NCBI RefSeq assembly: GCF_009907385.1 | Contig: NZ_JAAATR010000049.1 | Coordinates: 1 to 64,000 of the forward strand | Reading direction: 5' to 3' | From: Atlantibacter hermannii | GTDB lineage: Bacteria; Pseudomonadota; Gammaproteobacteria; Enterobacterales; Enterobacteriaceae | Length of the DNA: 64,000 nucleotides | Shown here: positions 19,115 through 31,104 of the stretch, piece after piece | How positions within the stretch are numbered: the stretch's first letter is position 1 | How the letters are laid out: the number at the start of each line of letters is the position of its first letter | Made by a program: the position numbers and the translations under genes | Notes under the pieces: generated by a model | The model's database searches: none | What the model saw: the letters and a program-made list of their open reading frames with translations, nothing else | Told to the model about the DNA's origin: nothing

Positions 19115-20057
19115 AGTAAGTAAGGCGAGCCTGCCTAAGGCGATTTTTTTAATGGGGCCAACGGCCTCGGGCAAAACGGCGCTGGCAATTAATCTGCGTA
19201 AAACGCTCCCGGTTGAGTTGATAAGTGTCGATTCCGCCCTCATCTATCGAGGAATGGATGTCGGAACGGCGAAACCGACCGCAGAGGAGCTGGCGCAAGC
19301 GCCGCACCGTTTGCTGGATATTCTGGACCCGGCTGAATCGTATTCCGCGGCGGATTTTCGTCGCGATGCCCTGAAGGAGATGGCGGAGATCGCTGCCAGC
19401 GGGCGTATCCCGCTGTTAGTGGGCGGAACCATGCTTTACTTCAAGGCGTTACTGGAGGGGTTATCTCCGCTACCGTCGGCCAATCCGGAAATCAGGGCGC
19501 GTATTGAACAACAGGCGGCAGAGCAGGGGTGGAATGCCTTGCATCGCGAACTCCAGGAAATTGACCCTGTCGCGGCAAGACGGATTCATCCAAATGATCC
19601 GCAAAGACTTTCCCGGGCACTGGAAGTTTTTTTCATTTCGGGTAAAACTTTAACGGAACTGACGCAAACGTCAGGAGACGCTCTGCCGTACCAGGTGCAC
19701 CAGTTCGCCATCGCCCCGGCGAGCCGTGAACTGCTCCATCAGCGAATTGAGCAGCGTTTTCATCAGATGTTGGCTTCAGGTTTTGAAGCAGAAGTGCGGG
19801 CACTTTTCGCCCGTGGAGATTTGCATACGGATATGCCTTCCATTCGTTGTGTCGGTTACCGTCAGATGTGGTCTTATCTGGCAGGTGAAGTCCCGTATGA
19901 CGACATGGTTTATCGCGGTATTTGCGCTACGAGGCAGTTGGCGAAACGCCAGATGACCTGGCTGCGGGGTTGGGAAGGCGTTCACTGGTTAGACAGTGAA
20001 AAGCCCGAGCAGGCCTTACAGGAAGTGTTACAGGTTGTTGGTGCTAACCGTCAATGA
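19107..20057 (+). CDS. miaA: tRNA dimethylallyltransferase MiaA
   Basis: The product is 316 residues. MiaA adds the isopentenyl group to A37 of tRNAs reading UNN codons. The P-loop [11 protein letters not shown] starts near residue 17; [16 protein letters not shown] and the RWLRG-like region late in the protein ([12 protein letters not shown]) are typical. It overlaps mutL. A 100-bp gap follows, in which hfq has its own promoters in E. coli; a candidate weak T-rich stop is seen near 20085-20110. Confidence 0.96.
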   Translation: MTEVSKASLPKAIFLMGPTASGKTALAINLRKTLPVELISVDSALIYRGMDVGTAKPTAEELAQAPHRLLDILDPAESYSAADFRRDALKEMAEIAASGRIPLLVGGTMLYFKALLEGLSPLPSANPEIRARIEQQAAEQGWNALHRELQEIDPVAARRIHPNDPQRLSRALEVFFISGKTLTELTQTSGDALPYQVHQFAIAPASRELLHQRIEQRFHQMLASGFEAEVRALFARGDLHTDMPSIRCVGYRQMWSYLAGEVPYDDMVYRGICATRQLAKRQMTWLRGWEGVHWLDSEKPEQALQEVLQVVGANRQ

Positions 20058-20145
20058 ATGTGTACAATTGAACCGTATCGTGCGCGAATTTTTTTAGGTA
20101 GTTTTTCAGAGCCCAAGGGTTCTTAAGTACAAAACAAGCATATAA

Positions 20146-20466
<321 letters not shown>

Positions 20467-20487
20467 GGTTGGTGGCTGTTTCCATGA

Positions 20488-20526
20488 CGGGGAACCAGTC
20501 TGGCTGTGTTCCCCGCTGGTCTTTTT
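20488..20526 (+). terminator. Terminator/attenuator after hfq
   Basis: CGGGGAAC (20488-20495) pairs with GTTCCCCG (20508-20515), followed after a few bases by CTTTTT. It would lower but probably not abolish read-through into hflX, whose TTG start is only 15 bp downstream. Confidence 0.75.
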
Positions 20527-20540
20527 GAGAGGTTATACGC

Positions 20541-21821
20541 TTGTTTGACCGTTATGACGCCGGTGAGCAGGCGGTGCTGGTACACATCTATTTTTCGCAA
20601 GACAAAGATATGGAAGATCTCCAGGAGTTTGATTCTCTGGTCTCTTCCGCCGGTGTCGAAGCATTACAGGTGATTACCGGTAGCCGTAAAGCCCCGCACC
20701 CAAAGTATTTTGTTGGTGAAGGTAAGGCCGTCGAAATAGCTGATGCCGTTAAAGCCACGGGCGCATCAGTTGTTTTATTTGATCATGCATTATCGCCCGC
20801 CCAGGAACGTAACCTGGAGCGCCTGTGTGAATGTCGTGTTATCGACCGCACCGGCTTGATTTTAGACATTTTTGCCCAGCGTGCACGCACCCATGAAGGG
20901 AAGCTGCAGGTTGAGCTCGCCCAGTTGCGGCACCTGGCGACGCGCCTGGTGCGCGGATGGACCCACCTTGAGCGCCAGAAAGGCGGGATAGGCTTACGTG
21001 GGCCGGGTGAAACTCAGCTCGAAACAGACCGTCGTTTGCTGCGTAACCGGATTATGCAAATTCTCTCGCGCCTTGAGAAAGTAGAAAAACAACGTGAACA
21101 AGGGCGTCGGTCGAGAAGCAAAGCGGATGTACCAACCGTTTCACTGGTGGGCTACACCAACGCCGGTAAATCCACCTTGTTTAATCAGATTACCGAGGCG
21201 CAGGTTTATGCGGCGGATCAGTTATTCGCCACGCTGGACCCTACGCTTCGCCGGATTGATGTGGCCGATGTCGGCGAAACCGTTCTGGCGGATACCGTCG
21301 GATTCATTCGCCATCTGCCGCACGATTTGGTCGCCGCGTTTAAAGCCACGTTGCAGGAAACGCGCCAGGCCACTCTGCTGCTTCATGTGATTGACGCAGC
21401 GGATGTACGCATGCAGGACAACATCGAGGCCGTCAATACGGTGCTCGAAGAGATCGAGGCCGACGAGATCCCCACCCTGCTGGTGATGAACAAAATCGAT
21501 GCGCTGGATGATTTCCAACCGCGTATCGATCGTGATGATGAAAACAGGCCGATACGGGTTTGGCTTTCTGCCCAGACCGGTGACGGCGTACCACTGCTTT
21601 TCCAGGCTCTGACGGAGCGTTTGTCGGGAGAGATAGCGCAGCACACGTTGCGTTTGCCTCCAGAGGCAGGGCGACTGCGGAGCCGGTTTTACCAGCTTCA
21701 GGCGATAGAAAAAGAGTGGATGGAGGAGGACGGCAGCGTGGGATTGGAAGTACGAATGCCCATCGTTGACTGGCGCCGCCTCTGTAAACAAGAACCGACT
21801 CTGGTTGACTATGTTGTTTAA
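20541..21821 (+). CDS. hflX: Ribosome-splitting GTPase HflX
   Basis: The product is 426 residues, starting at TTG 20541 ([10 protein letters not shown]) with GAGG upstream; the length and N-terminus match the family. HflX rescues stalled ribosomes by splitting 70S particles, mainly in stress. The N-terminal HflX domain includes the [12 protein letters not shown] loop near 154-165. The GTPase P-loop GYTNAGKST begins at Gly204, with DTVGF as G3 and NKID as G4. The C-terminal part ends VDYVV. Confidence 0.96.
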   Translation: MFDRYDAGEQAVLVHIYFSQDKDMEDLQEFDSLVSSAGVEALQVITGSRKAPHPKYFVGEGKAVEIADAVKATGASVVLFDHALSPAQERNLERLCECRVIDRTGLILDIFAQRARTHEGKLQVELAQLRHLATRLVRGWTHLERQKGGIGLRGPGETQLETDRRLLRNRIMQILSRLEKVEKQREQGRRSRSKADVPTVSLVGYTNAGKSTLFNQITEAQVYAADQLFATLDPTLRRIDVADVGETVLADTVGFIRHLPHDLVAAFKATLQETRQATLLLHVIDAADVRMQDNIEAVNTVLEEIEADEIPTLLVMNKIDALDDFQPRIDRDDENRPIRVWLSAQTGDGVPLLFQALTERLSGEIAQHTLRLPPEAGRLRSRFYQLQAIEKEWMEEDGSVGLEVRMPIVDWRRLCKQEPTLVDYVV

Positions 21822-22013
21822 CCGGTCTGAGGTTGCCTGAAGAACTTTCCCCTTTGGGGGGTACCTGAAATAGTCTGGGTTGTCTCGTAGCGCGAACGGA
21901 GCAACTTCCCGGCGGCATTAATCGCGATGCGGTGGGAAACGTGAAGACAGCAATAAAGAGACAGTGCGGAGCAGGACAGGTATATCACCGCATAACAAAT
22001 ATGGAGCACAAAC

Positions 22014-23264
22014 ATGGCGTGGAATCAGCCCGGTAATAACGGACAGGACCGCGACCCGTGGGGAAGCAGCAAGCCTGGCGGCGACTCTGGGGGAAATGGA
22101 AATAAAGGCGGTCGCGATCAGGGGCCGCCCGATCTGGATGATATCTTCCGTAAACTGAGCAAAAAGCTTGGTGGATTCGGTGGTCGAAGCGGTGGAAGTT
22201 CAACCCAGGGACCCCGTAACCCCATCGGTGGTCGTGTGGTGGTGATTGTTGCCGCAGCGGCGGTGATCATTTGGGCTGCCAGCGGATTCTATACCATCAA
22301 AGAAGCGGAGCGCGGCGTCGTGACGCGTTTTGGCAAATTCAGTCACCTGGTTGAACCGGGCCTGAACTGGAAGCCGACGTTTATCGATAGCGTCCAGCCT
22401 GTCAACGTTGAATCGGTGCGTGAACTCGCGGCGTCCGGCGTGATGCTGACCTCGGATGAAAACGTGGTGCGCGTTGAGATGAACGTGCAGTACCGTGTCA
22501 CCGATCCTGAGCGTTACCTGTTTAGCGTGACCAGCGCCGACGACAGTCTGCGTCAGGCCACCGACAGCGCCCTGCGCGGCGTAATCGGCAAGTACACCAT
22601 GGACCGCATTCTGACCGAAGGCCGTACGGTGATCCGTAGCGATACCCAGCGCGAACTGGAAGAGACGATTCGTCCTTACAACATGGGTATCACGCTGCTG
22701 GACGTTAACTTCCAGGCCGCTCGTCCGCCGGAAGAAGTTAAAGCCGCGTTTGACGATGCGATTGCCGCACGTGAAAACGAGCAGCAATACATCCGTGAGG
22801 CGGAAGCCTACACCAACGAAGTGCAGCCGCGCGCTAACGGTTCTGCGCAGCGTATCCTCGAAGAGGCACGCGCGTATAAGACGCAGACTATCCTGGAAGC
22901 CCAGGGTGAAGTGGCTCGCTTTGCGAAAATTCTCCCGGAATATAAAGCCGCGCCGGAAATTACCCGCGAGCGTCTGTATATCGAGACCATGGAAAAAGTC
23001 CTTAGCCACACCCGTAAAGTGCTGGTCAATGACAAGGGCGGAAACCTGATGGTGCTGCCGCTGGATCAGATGCTGAAAGGCAATAATGCCCCGGCATCAA
23101 AGAGCGATAGCAGTGGCGCGGATTCCTTATTGCGCCTGCCGCCTGCGTCCTCATCCAGCAATAGCGGCGCTAACCGGCCTGCCTCATCCAGCGCTGGCGA
23201 CATCATGGATCAGCGCCGTGCGAATGCGCAGCGTAACGATTACCAGCGCGAAGGGAGTGAATAA
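22014..23264 (+). CDS. hflK: FtsH modulator HflK
   Basis: The product is 416 residues. HflK and HflC form a large membrane cage around FtsH and control its protease activity. A Gly/Asn-rich cytoplasmic tail (1-70) precedes one membrane segment (about 73-92) and a periplasmic SPFH/band-7 domain (EAERGVVTRFGKF). The C-terminus is Ser/Asn/Ala-rich. hflC begins 2 bp after its stop. The 190 bp before it hold no visible gene. Confidence 0.96.
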   Translation: MAWNQPGNNGQDRDPWGSSKPGGDSGGNGNKGGRDQGPPDLDDIFRKLSKKLGGFGGRSGGSSTQGPRNPIGGRVVVIVAAAAVIIWAASGFYTIKEAERGVVTRFGKFSHLVEPGLNWKPTFIDSVQPVNVESVRELAASGVMLTSDENVVRVEMNVQYRVTDPERYLFSVTSADDSLRQATDSALRGVIGKYTMDRILTEGRTVIRSDTQRELEETIRPYNMGITLLDVNFQAARPPEEVKAAFDDAIAARENEQQYIREAEAYTNEVQPRANGSAQRILEEARAYKTQTILEAQGEVARFAKILPEYKAAPEITRERLYIETMEKVLSHTRKVLVNDKGGNLMVLPLDQMLKGNNAPASKSDSSGADSLLRLPPASSSSNSGANRPASSSAGDIMDQRRANAQRNDYQREGSE

Positions 23265-23266
23265 CA

Positions 23267-24271
23267 ATGCGTAAGTCAGTGATTGCAGTCATCATCATCG
23301 TGCTGGTGGTGCTCTACACCTCGGTATTCGTGGTGAAAGAAGGTGAGCGTGGAATTACGCTGCGTTTCGGTAAAGTATTGCGTGATGATGAAAATAAGCC
23401 GGTGGTCTTTGAGCCAGGCCTGCATTTCAAAATCCCGTTTATCGAATCGGTGAAAACCCTCGATGCGCGTATCCAGACCATGGATAACCAGGCGGATCGC
23501 TTCGTCACCAAAGAGAAGAAAGACCTGATCGTCGACTCCTATATCAAATGGCGTATCAGCGACTTTAGCCGTTACTACCTGGCAACTGGCGGCGGTGATG
23601 TTTCTCAGGCGGAAGTGCTGTTGAAACGTAAGTTCTCGGACCGTCTGCGTTCGGAAATTGGCCGTCTGGATGTGAAAGACATCGTGACCGACTCCCGTGG
23701 TCGTCTGACCCTGGAAGTGCGCGATGCGCTGAACTCCGGCTCTGCGGGCACCGAAGATGAAGTGACCACCCCGGCAGCGGATGATGCGATTGCCAAAGCG
23801 GCAGAGCGTGTAGCGGCGGAAACCAACGGTAAAGTGCCGGTGGTCAACCCGAACAGTATGGCCGCGCTGGGTATCGAAGTGGTGGATGTGCGCATCAAGC
23901 AAATCAACCTGCCGACCGAAGTGTCTGAAGCGATCTTCAACCGTATGCGTGCGGAACGTGAAGCGGTAGCGCGTCGCCACCGTTCGCAAGGCCAGGAAGA
24001 AGCGGAAAAACTGCGCGCAGCAGCGGATTACGAAGTGACCCGTACTCTGGCGGAATCTGAGCGTCAGGCGCGTATCCTGCGCGGTGAAGGTGATGCGGAA
24101 GCGGCGAAACTGTTTGCCGACGCGTTCAGTCAGGATCCGGATTTCTATGCCTTTATCCGTAGCCTGCGCGCTTACGAAAGCAGCTTCAACTCCAATCAGG
24201 ACGTGATGGTGCTGAGCCCGGACAGCGATTTCTTCCGTTATATGAAGACACCTGCTAACAGCACACGATAA
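23267..24271 (+). CDS. hflC: FtsH modulator HflC
   Basis: The product is 334 residues. A single N-terminal membrane helix (about 3-20, VIAVIIIVLVVLYTSVFVV) is followed by a band-7 domain (GERGITLRFGKV) and an Ala/Glu-rich helix with QGQEEAEKLRAAADYEV. It partners HflK. The gene ends with a clear terminator. Confidence 0.96.
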   Translation: MRKSVIAVIIIVLVVLYTSVFVVKEGERGITLRFGKVLRDDENKPVVFEPGLHFKIPFIESVKTLDARIQTMDNQADRFVTKEKKDLIVDSYIKWRISDFSRYYLATGGGDVSQAEVLLKRKFSDRLRSEIGRLDVKDIVTDSRGRLTLEVRDALNSGSAGTEDEVTTPAADDAIAKAAERVAAETNGKVPVVNPNSMAALGIEVVDVRIKQINLPTEVSEAIFNRMRAEREAVARRHRSQGQEEAEKLRAAADYEVTRTLAESERQARILRGEGDAEAAKLFADAFSQDPDFYAFIRSLRAYESSFNSNQDVMVLSPDSDFFRYMKTPANSTR

Positions 24272-24290
24272 ACTGATTTCCCCCTGATGA

Positions 24291-24317
24291 AGAGCCGGTT
24301 GATACCGGCTCTTTTTT
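24291..24317 (+). terminator. Terminator after hflC
   Basis: AGAGCCGGT (24291-24299) and ACCGGCTCT (24304-24312) with a TGAT loop are followed by a T-run. It separates hflC from yjeT, leaving yjeT to read-through or its own weak promoter. Confidence 0.9.
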
Positions 24318-24332
24318 ATTGGACAGAGAAAA

Positions 24333-24530
24333 ATGAATTCAACAATTTGGTTAGCGCTGGCGTTAGTTTTAGTGCTTGAAGGCCTCGGGCCGATGTTATT
24401 TCCACGTCTGTGGCGGCGAATGGTGTTAAGTATGACACAACTGCCTGAACCGATTTTACGCCGCTTTGGCGGTGGTCTAGTGGTTGCCGGTTGTGTTATC
24501 TACTACATGTTGAGGAAAACGATTGGCTGA
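24333..24530 (+). CDS. yjeT: Small membrane protein YjeT (DUF2065)
   Basis: The product is 65 residues with two hydrophobic segments (about 4-22 and 45-60) joined by a basic loop (PRLWRRMV). This matches the DUF2065 family, always found between hflC and purA in enterobacteria. The function is unknown. Confidence 0.88.
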   Translation: MNSTIWLALALVLVLEGLGPMLFPRLWRRMVLSMTQLPEPILRRFGGGLVVAGCVIYYMLRKTIG

Positions 24531-24629
24531 CTGTTATTTGGTCAAATTCGTTGAAGTTTGAATACAAAAAGGGCTGATCATCCACAAAACCGATGGTAGA
24601 ATCCATTTTTAAGCAAACGGTGATTTTGA

Positions 24630-25931
<1,302 letters not shown>

Positions 25932-25938
25932 TGATGAA

Positions 25939-25977
25939 AAGGGGCGTTTAGACGCCCCTTTCTTGTTTTTTCCGCTT
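25939..25977 (+). terminator. Terminator of purA
   Basis: AAGGGGCGT (25939-25947) pairs with ACGCCCCTT (25952-25960) around TTAG, followed by T-rich sequence (TCTTGTTTTTT). Confidence 0.9.
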
Positions 25978-26038
25978 TTTCCCCAACCTTATTTAAATAA
26001 ATTAGCTGTCTTTGCGCTGGCTGGTTTATCATCACTTT

Positions 26039-26163
26039 ATGCCCGTCATAATTCGGGTTGCAGGTGCGTTGGCTTCCTCGCTCAACCCCGTCACTTACTG
26101 TTGTAAGCTCCCGGGGATTCGCCGCGTCGCCGTCTTCCTGCAACACGAATTATTTAGGGCATA
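26039..26163. repeat. ERIC (IRU) element
   Basis: This is a 125-bp imperfect palindrome. Its ends TATGCCC and GGGCATA pair, and TTCGGGTTGCAGG pairs with CCTGCAACACGAA inward. The centre contains CGCTCAACCCCGTCACTTAC and GTAAGCTCCCGGGGATTCGC, which match the two conserved ERIC core sequences. ERIC elements are non-coding repeats scattered between genes of enterobacteria. It sits in the purA-nsrR gap, so it may be in the nsrR leader and affect its mRNA. Confidence 0.9.
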
Positions 26164-26205
26164 TGCCCTCAGGCAAATCGCGTTCCCCCTTATTCAGAGG
26201 TTGAT

Positions 26206-26631
26206 GTGCAGTTAACGAGTTTTACCGATTACGGATTACGTGCTTTGATTTATATGGCGTCATTGCCGGAAGGTCGTATGACGAGCATTTCCGAAGTGAC
26301 CGAGGTTTATGGCGTGTCCCGTAATCATATGGTTAAAATTATCAACCAACTGAGTCGCGCTGGTTATGTCACGGCTGTACGCGGGAAAAACGGCGGCATC
26401 CGTTTAGGCAGACCTGCACCCTTGATCCGCATCGGTGACGTGGTTCGCGAGCTGGAACCGCTCTCGCTGGTTAACTGTAGCAGCGAATTTTGCCATATCA
26501 CCCCCGCCTGCCGTTTAAAACAGGCGCTATCCAAAGCGGTGAATAGTTTTCTGACTGAGCTTGATAACTACACGCTTGCCGACTTAGTTGAAGAGAATAC
26601 GCCGCTGTATAAATTACTGCTGGTGGAATAA
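26206..26631 (+). CDS. nsrR: Nitric oxide-sensing repressor NsrR
   Basis: The product is 141 residues from a GTG start at 26206 (GAGG seven bases upstream region; [10 protein letters not shown] is the family N-terminus). NsrR is an Rrf2-type repressor whose iron-sulfur cluster is destroyed by NO. The cluster cysteines are Cys91, Cys96 and Cys102 ([13 protein letters not shown]); the winged helix-turn-helix covers about 28-55. A matching operator lies before ytfE in this window. It heads the nsrR-rnr-rlmB group. Confidence 0.96.
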   Translation: MQLTSFTDYGLRALIYMASLPEGRMTSISEVTEVYGVSRNHMVKIINQLSRAGYVTAVRGKNGGIRLGRPAPLIRIGDVVRELEPLSLVNCSSEFCHITPACRLKQALSKAVNSFLTELDNYTLADLVEENTPLYKLLLVE

Positions 26632-26742
26632 GTAAAACCTTACGGGTAGCAGGCTTTTCTTTGCACATTACTCCGCGCAGCGCGGGATCGCATAGCCTGA
26701 CCCCCGGGGATTTCCGCCAGAGATGACAACGGAGGAATCGAA

Positions 26743-29187
26743 ATGTCACAAGATCCTTTTCAGGAACGAGAAGCAGAGAAGTACACCAATCCTATCCCGA
26801 GCCGGGAATTTATCCTCGATCACTTAACCAAACGCGAAAAGCCCGCCAGCCGGGAAGAACTGGCGATCGAGCTGAATATTGAGGGCGAAGAGCAGCAGGA
26901 GGCCCTGCGCCGTCGCCTGCGCGCCATGGAGCGCGACGGACAGCTGGTCTTCACCCGCCGCCAGTGCTACGCCTTGCCGGAGCGTCTGGACCTGTTAAAA
27001 GGCACCGTTATTGGTCATCGCGATGGCTACGGTTTCCTGCGCGTGGAAGGCCGCAAAGACGACCTGTATCTGTCGTCTGAACAGATGAAAACCTGCATTC
27101 ATGGCGATCAGGTACTGGCGCAGCCGCTGGGCGCGGATCGTAAAGGGCGCCGCGAAGCGCGTATCGTCCGCGTGCTGGTGCCGAAAACCGGCCAGATTGT
27201 CGGGCGCTATTTTACCGATGCGGGCGTCGGCTTTGTGGTGCCGGACGACAGCCGCTTAAGCTTTGATATCCTGATCCCGCCCGAAGAGATCATGGGCGCG
27301 CGCATGGGTTTTGTCGTGGTGGTGGAGCTGACCCAACGTCCGACCCGCCGTACCAAAGCGATTGGTAAAATCGTCGAAGTGCTGGGCGATAACATGGGCA
27401 CCGGCATGGCCGTCGATATGGCGCTGCGCACCCATGAAATCCCCTACGTCTGGCCGAAAGCGGTTGAGAAAGAGGTCGCCGGATTAACCGAAGACGTGCC
27501 GGAAAAGGCCATCGCCGGGCGCGTGGATTTGCGCGACCTCCCGCTGGTGACTATTGATGGCGAAGACGCCCGCGACTTTGACGATGCGGTATTCTGCGAG
27601 AAAAAACGCGGCGGCGGCTGGCGTCTGTGGGTAGCGATTGCCGACGTGAGCTATTACGTGCGTCCGCAAACCGCGCTGGATACCGAAGCGCACAATCGCG
27701 GCACCTCGGTCTACTTCCCGTCGCAGGTGGTGCCGATGCTGCCGGAAGTGCTGTCTAACGGCCTTTGCTCGCTTAATCCGCAGGTTAACCGCCTGTGTAT
27801 GGTATGCGAGATGACCGTTTCCGCCAGCGGCAAGCTGACCGGCTACAAATTTTATGAAGCGGTGATGCGCTCCCATGCGCGCCTGACTTACACCAAGGTC
27901 TGGCACATCCTCCAGGGCGACCAGGATCTGCGCGAGCAGTATCAACCCCTGGTTAAGCACATCGAAGAGCTGCATAACCTGTATAAAGCGCTGGACGTTG
28001 CGCGCAGCGAGCGCGGCGGAATCTCGTTTGAAAGCGAAGAGGCGAAGTTTATTTTTAACGCCGAGCGCCGTATTGAACGCATCGAGCAAACCCAGCGCAA
28101 CGATGCCCATAAATTAATTGAAGAGTGCATGATCCTGGCGAACATCTCGGCGGCGCGTTTCGTTGAGAAACACCAGGAGCCGGCCTTGTTCCGCATTCAC
28201 GACCGTCCGAGCACCGAGGCGATCACCTCGTTCCGCTCGGTGCTGGCGGAACTCGGTCTGGAACTGCCGGGCCGTGATAAACCCGAGCCGCGCGATTACG
28301 CCGAGTTGCTGGAGTCTATCGCCGATCGTCCGGACCACGAGATGCTGCAAACCATGCTGCTGCGCTCGATGAAACAGGCGATCTACGATCCGGAAAACCG
28401 CGGTCACTTTGGTCTGGCGCTCCAGTCCTATGCGCACTTCACCTCGCCGATCCGCCGTTACCCGGATCTGTCGCTGCACCGCGCGATCAAATATCTGCTG
28501 GCGAAGCAGGACGGGCACGTTGGCAACAGCACGCCGACCGGCGGCTGGCACTATTCCGTGGAAGCGATGCTGCAACTGGGCCAGCACTGCTCCATGACCG
28601 AACGCCGCGCCGATGAAGCCACCCGTGAAGTAGCGGACTGGCTGAAGTGCGACTTTATGCAGGATCAGGTGGGCCAGACGTTCTCTGGCGTTATCGCCAG
28701 CGTTACCGGTTTCGGCTTCTTTGTCCGCCTCAACGATCTGTTTATCGACGGGCTGGTTCACGTTTCTTCTCTGGATAACGACTACTACCGCTTCGACCAG
28801 GTAGGCCAGCGCCTGATCGGCGAGTCCGGCGGACAAACCTACCGGCTGGGCGACCGTGTGGAAGTGAAAGTGGAAGCGGTCAACATGGACGAGCGTAAGA
28901 TCGACTTCTCGCTGATCTCCAGCGAGCGCGGCCCGCGCAACGTCGGCAAAACGGCGCGTGAAAAAGCCCGCAAGGGCGGCGCGGCGAAACCCTCAGGCAA
29001 ACGCCGCCAGGCGGGCAAGCGGACCAACTTCGAGCCGGACAGCGAATTCCGTGGCGAAAAGCGCAAGCCAAAAGCCAAAAAAGAGCAGGCCGACAAAAAA
29101 GTGAAAAAACCGTCGTCGAAAACCCAAAAAATCGCGGCGGCCACCAAAGCGAAACGGGCGGCGAAAAAGAAAACGCACGACGCGTAA
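26743..29187 (+). CDS. rnr: Exoribonuclease RNase R
   Basis: The product is 814 residues. RNase R is a processive 3'-5' exonuclease that can pass through structured RNA and acts in rRNA quality control and trans-translation. In order there are an N-terminal helix-turn-helix (about 20-90), cold-shock domains, the RNB core with [12 protein letters not shown], an S1 domain (about 645-728; [18 protein letters not shown]) and a Lys/Arg-rich tail of roughly 80 residues, which helps bind ribosomes and tmRNA-SmpB. Confidence 0.97.
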   Translation: MSQDPFQEREAEKYTNPIPSREFILDHLTKREKPASREELAIELNIEGEEQQEALRRRLRAMERDGQLVFTRRQCYALPERLDLLKGTVIGHRDGYGFLRVEGRKDDLYLSSEQMKTCIHGDQVLAQPLGADRKGRREARIVRVLVPKTGQIVGRYFTDAGVGFVVPDDSRLSFDILIPPEEIMGARMGFVVVVELTQRPTRRTKAIGKIVEVLGDNMGTGMAVDMALRTHEIPYVWPKAVEKEVAGLTEDVPEKAIAGRVDLRDLPLVTIDGEDARDFDDAVFCEKKRGGGWRLWVAIADVSYYVRPQTALDTEAHNRGTSVYFPSQVVPMLPEVLSNGLCSLNPQVNRLCMVCEMTVSASGKLTGYKFYEAVMRSHARLTYTKVWHILQGDQDLREQYQPLVKHIEELHNLYKALDVARSERGGISFESEEAKFIFNAERRIERIEQTQRNDAHKLIEECMILANISAARFVEKHQEPALFRIHDRPSTEAITSFRSVLAELGLELPGRDKPEPRDYAELLESIADRPDHEMLQTMLLRSMKQAIYDPENRGHFGLALQSYAHFTSPIRRYPDLSLHRAIKYLLAKQDGHVGNSTPTGGWHYSVEAMLQLGQHCSMTERRADEATREVADWLKCDFMQDQVGQTFSGVIASVTGFGFFVRLNDLFIDGLVHVSSLDNDYYRFDQVGQRLIGESGGQTYRLGDRVEVKVEAVNMDERKIDFSLISSERGPRNVGKTAREKARKGGAAKPSGKRRQAGKRTNFEPDSEFRGEKRKPKAKKEQADKKVKKPSSKTQKIAAATKAKRAAKKKTHDA

Positions 29188-29193
29188 CCCCCG

Positions 29194-29222
29194 GCTGGCC
29201 TTATTATTGCGATAAGGCCAGC
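29194..29222 (+). other. Intercistronic hairpin between rnr and rlmB
   Basis: GCTGGCCTTAT (29194-29204) and ATAAGGCCAGC (29212-29222) form an 11-bp perfect stem with a 7-nt loop and no T-run. Likely a processing or stabilising structure that also allows rlmB transcription to continue. Confidence 0.6.
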
Positions 29223-29270
29223 GGCAACGTATTAAACCAGGCGCGATAACGCCTCAAATGAGTACTTTTC

Positions 29271-30002
29271 ATGAGTGAAATGATTTACGGCATCCACGCG
29301 GTTCAGGCTTTACTGGAACGCGCGCCTGAGCGATTTCAGGAAGTCTTTGTGCTGAAAGGCCGCGAAGATAAGCGGCTGCTGCCTTTACTGCACGCGCTGG
29401 AAGCCCAGGGCGTGGTGATTCAGGTGGCGAATCGCCAGTTCCTGGATGAAAAAAGCGATGGCGCGGTCCATCAGGGCATTATCGCGCGGGTCAAACCGGG
29501 GCGTCAGTATCAGGAAAACGACCTGCCGGATCTGCTGGCCCAGTTTGAATCGCCGTTCCTGCTGATCCTCGACGGTGTAACCGACCCCCATAACCTGGGG
29601 GCGTGCCTGCGTAGCGCCGATGCGGCGGGCGTTCATGCGGTTATCGTACCGAAAGATCGTTCCGCACAGCTCAACGCCACCGCCAAAAAAGTGGCCTGCG
29701 GCGCGGCGGAAAACGTGCCGTTGATTCGCGTCACTAACCTGGCGCGCACTATGCGCCTGCTTCAGGAAGAGAATGTCTGGATTGTCGGCACCGCTGGCGA
29801 AGCGGACCACACTGTTTTCCAGAGCAAAATGACCGGACGTCTGGCGCTGGTGATGGGGGCGGAGGGCGAGGGTATGCGCCGCCTGACCCGCGAGCACTGC
29901 GACGAGCTGATCAGCATCCCGATGGCAGGCAGCGTATCGTCGCTCAATGTTTCCGTTGCAACGGGCATCTGCCTGTTTGAAGCGGTCCGGCAACGAAGCT
30001 AA
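29271..30002 (+). CDS. rlmB: 23S rRNA 2'-O-methyltransferase RlmB
   Basis: The product is 243 residues. RlmB methylates G2251 of 23S rRNA. An N-terminal substrate-binding domain (about 1-75) precedes the SPOUT domain, with conserved [20 protein letters not shown] (motif 1), [11 protein letters not shown] (motif 2) and [18 protein letters not shown] (motif 3), which forms the trefoil knot. It ends with a terminator. Confidence 0.97.
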   Translation: MSEMIYGIHAVQALLERAPERFQEVFVLKGREDKRLLPLLHALEAQGVVIQVANRQFLDEKSDGAVHQGIIARVKPGRQYQENDLPDLLAQFESPFLLILDGVTDPHNLGACLRSADAAGVHAVIVPKDRSAQLNATAKKVACGAAENVPLIRVTNLARTMRLLQEENVWIVGTAGEADHTVFQSKMTGRLALVMGAEGEGMRRLTREHCDELISIPMAGSVSSLNVSVATGICLFEAVRQRS

Positions 30003-30014
30003 TTTCCGATTATT

Positions 30015-30039
30015 AAAACCATCCTGCGGGATGGTTTTT
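30015..30039 (+). terminator. Terminator of rlmB
   Basis: AAAACCATCC (30015-30024) pairs with GGATGGTTTT (30029-30038) around TGCG and ends in a T-run. It closes the nsrR-rnr-rlmB transcription unit. Confidence 0.9.
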
Positions 30040-30074
30040 CTCATGCATATTTTCAAATCAATAAGGGAGTCGCC

Positions 30075-30309
30075 GTGAGGAGATGTAAACTTCAAAAATA
30101 TATCAAGCGAATTGTTAAATGACGTAAATAAGCGTCGCTCTGAAGAGCAGGGTAGACAGGAAAATTATTTTTTACGCATGCAAGGCGCATATGTACAGAT
30201 ATTAAAGCAACACGACGATCTCATGGTTGGAGCGTCAATGTCATTAAAGCGAAAGTTAATTGAAAGAGTGGCTTGTTGCGTTAAGATATTCATGGCGTAT
30301 ATATATTAA
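30075..30309 (+). pseudogene. Possible small gene split by a frameshift
   Basis: A GTG at 30075 with a strong ribosome site (AAGGGAG, five bases upstream) codes for 15 residues (MRRCKLQKYIKRIVK) and stops at 30120-30122. A frame shifted by one starts at 30112 and runs 65 codons to 30309, with a basic, helical-looking product (NDVNKRRSEEQGRQENYFL). Joined, they would give one Lys/Arg-rich protein of about 79 residues. I do not recognise it. The region is AT-rich and lies where E. coli has yjfI-yjfC, so it may be foreign or decayed. Confidence 0.22.
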
Positions 30310-30518
30310 ACGATCGCTTATGACGTCCAGAAAATTATTATCCCTTTCATCACGTGGTATTTTTTATTGTCAATTATCGCTGGAGTATTGATGATGAATC
30401 GCTAGACAGGGGCTGCAAGGATCACACGCTCATTACCAAAGATACTTCTCGCTTCATACCGCATTACATTGCGGGTTAAGTGATTAATTGGGAAATCAGA
30501 CAACTAAGGACCCATGCT

Positions 30519-30947
30519 ATGTTTCGTGTAATTATGTTAATTATACTCTCCGCTTTGTTTGTGCAACCGGCGTTCGCGGATAACGCGAGGCCTGAAACGG
30601 CAAAATATGTTAAGGGCTATACTGGCCAGGAGGGGGTTAAACTATGGACCTTACGTATCGGGCCAAGATCGGAAAATGAAGCTTTGCTGCAAATTTCAAA
30701 CATCGACCACGAACTCGACATGAAGATTTTGCGCTGTAAGGTTCAGCCCACCAGCGATGGCGGTAAAGGTTATTCGACCGAGATTGACGGGAAGCAGTTT
30801 ATGGTGCTGAGACTGAATAATGGCGTGGGCGAGCTTTATCTGCCCGGTGAAACACCGATCTCAGTCGCGTATAACGACGACCTGTCCCGCCAGGGCGATG
30901 CAGAATACTTTTTGACGGATTACCTTGGGCAGAAAGCAAAGAAATAG
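30519..30947 (+). CDS. Unrecognised secreted protein
   Basis: The product is 142 residues from the ATG at 30519, chosen because AAGGA lies eight bases upstream and the protein then begins with a good signal peptide (MFRVIMLIILSALFVQPAFA, cut before DNARP). The mature part is about 122 residues, mixed-charge and hydrophilic, with one Cys (LRCKVQ) and no membrane segment. It is probably periplasmic. I know no family for it. Neighbours (rlmB before, aidB after) give no functional hint. A GC-rich hairpin (GGAAAGGC/GCCTTTCC, 30974-30999) follows without a T-run. Confidence 0.65.
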   Translation: MFRVIMLIILSALFVQPAFADNARPETAKYVKGYTGQEGVKLWTLRIGPRSENEALLQISNIDHELDMKILRCKVQPTSDGGKGYSTEIDGKQFMVLRLNNGVGELYLPGETPISVAYNDDLSRQGDAEYFLTDYLGQKAKK

Positions 30948-31104
30948 CGCAGGCGACCAGGCCGGTTTGATAATGGAAAGGCGGCGTTGCTGCCTTTCCC
31001 ACCCTCACAACATATCTGCGCGCCCCGCTTTGTGATCCCTTTCCCTGCATAACTTTTCCTGCCGTCCATACTAAAGGCGTTGCCGATTTATGGAGGGAAA
31101 CAGG

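Noticed and set aside
30112-30309. Independent 65-residue gene from TTG 30112
   Set aside because: No ribosome site at that start; kept only as part of a possible frameshifted gene.
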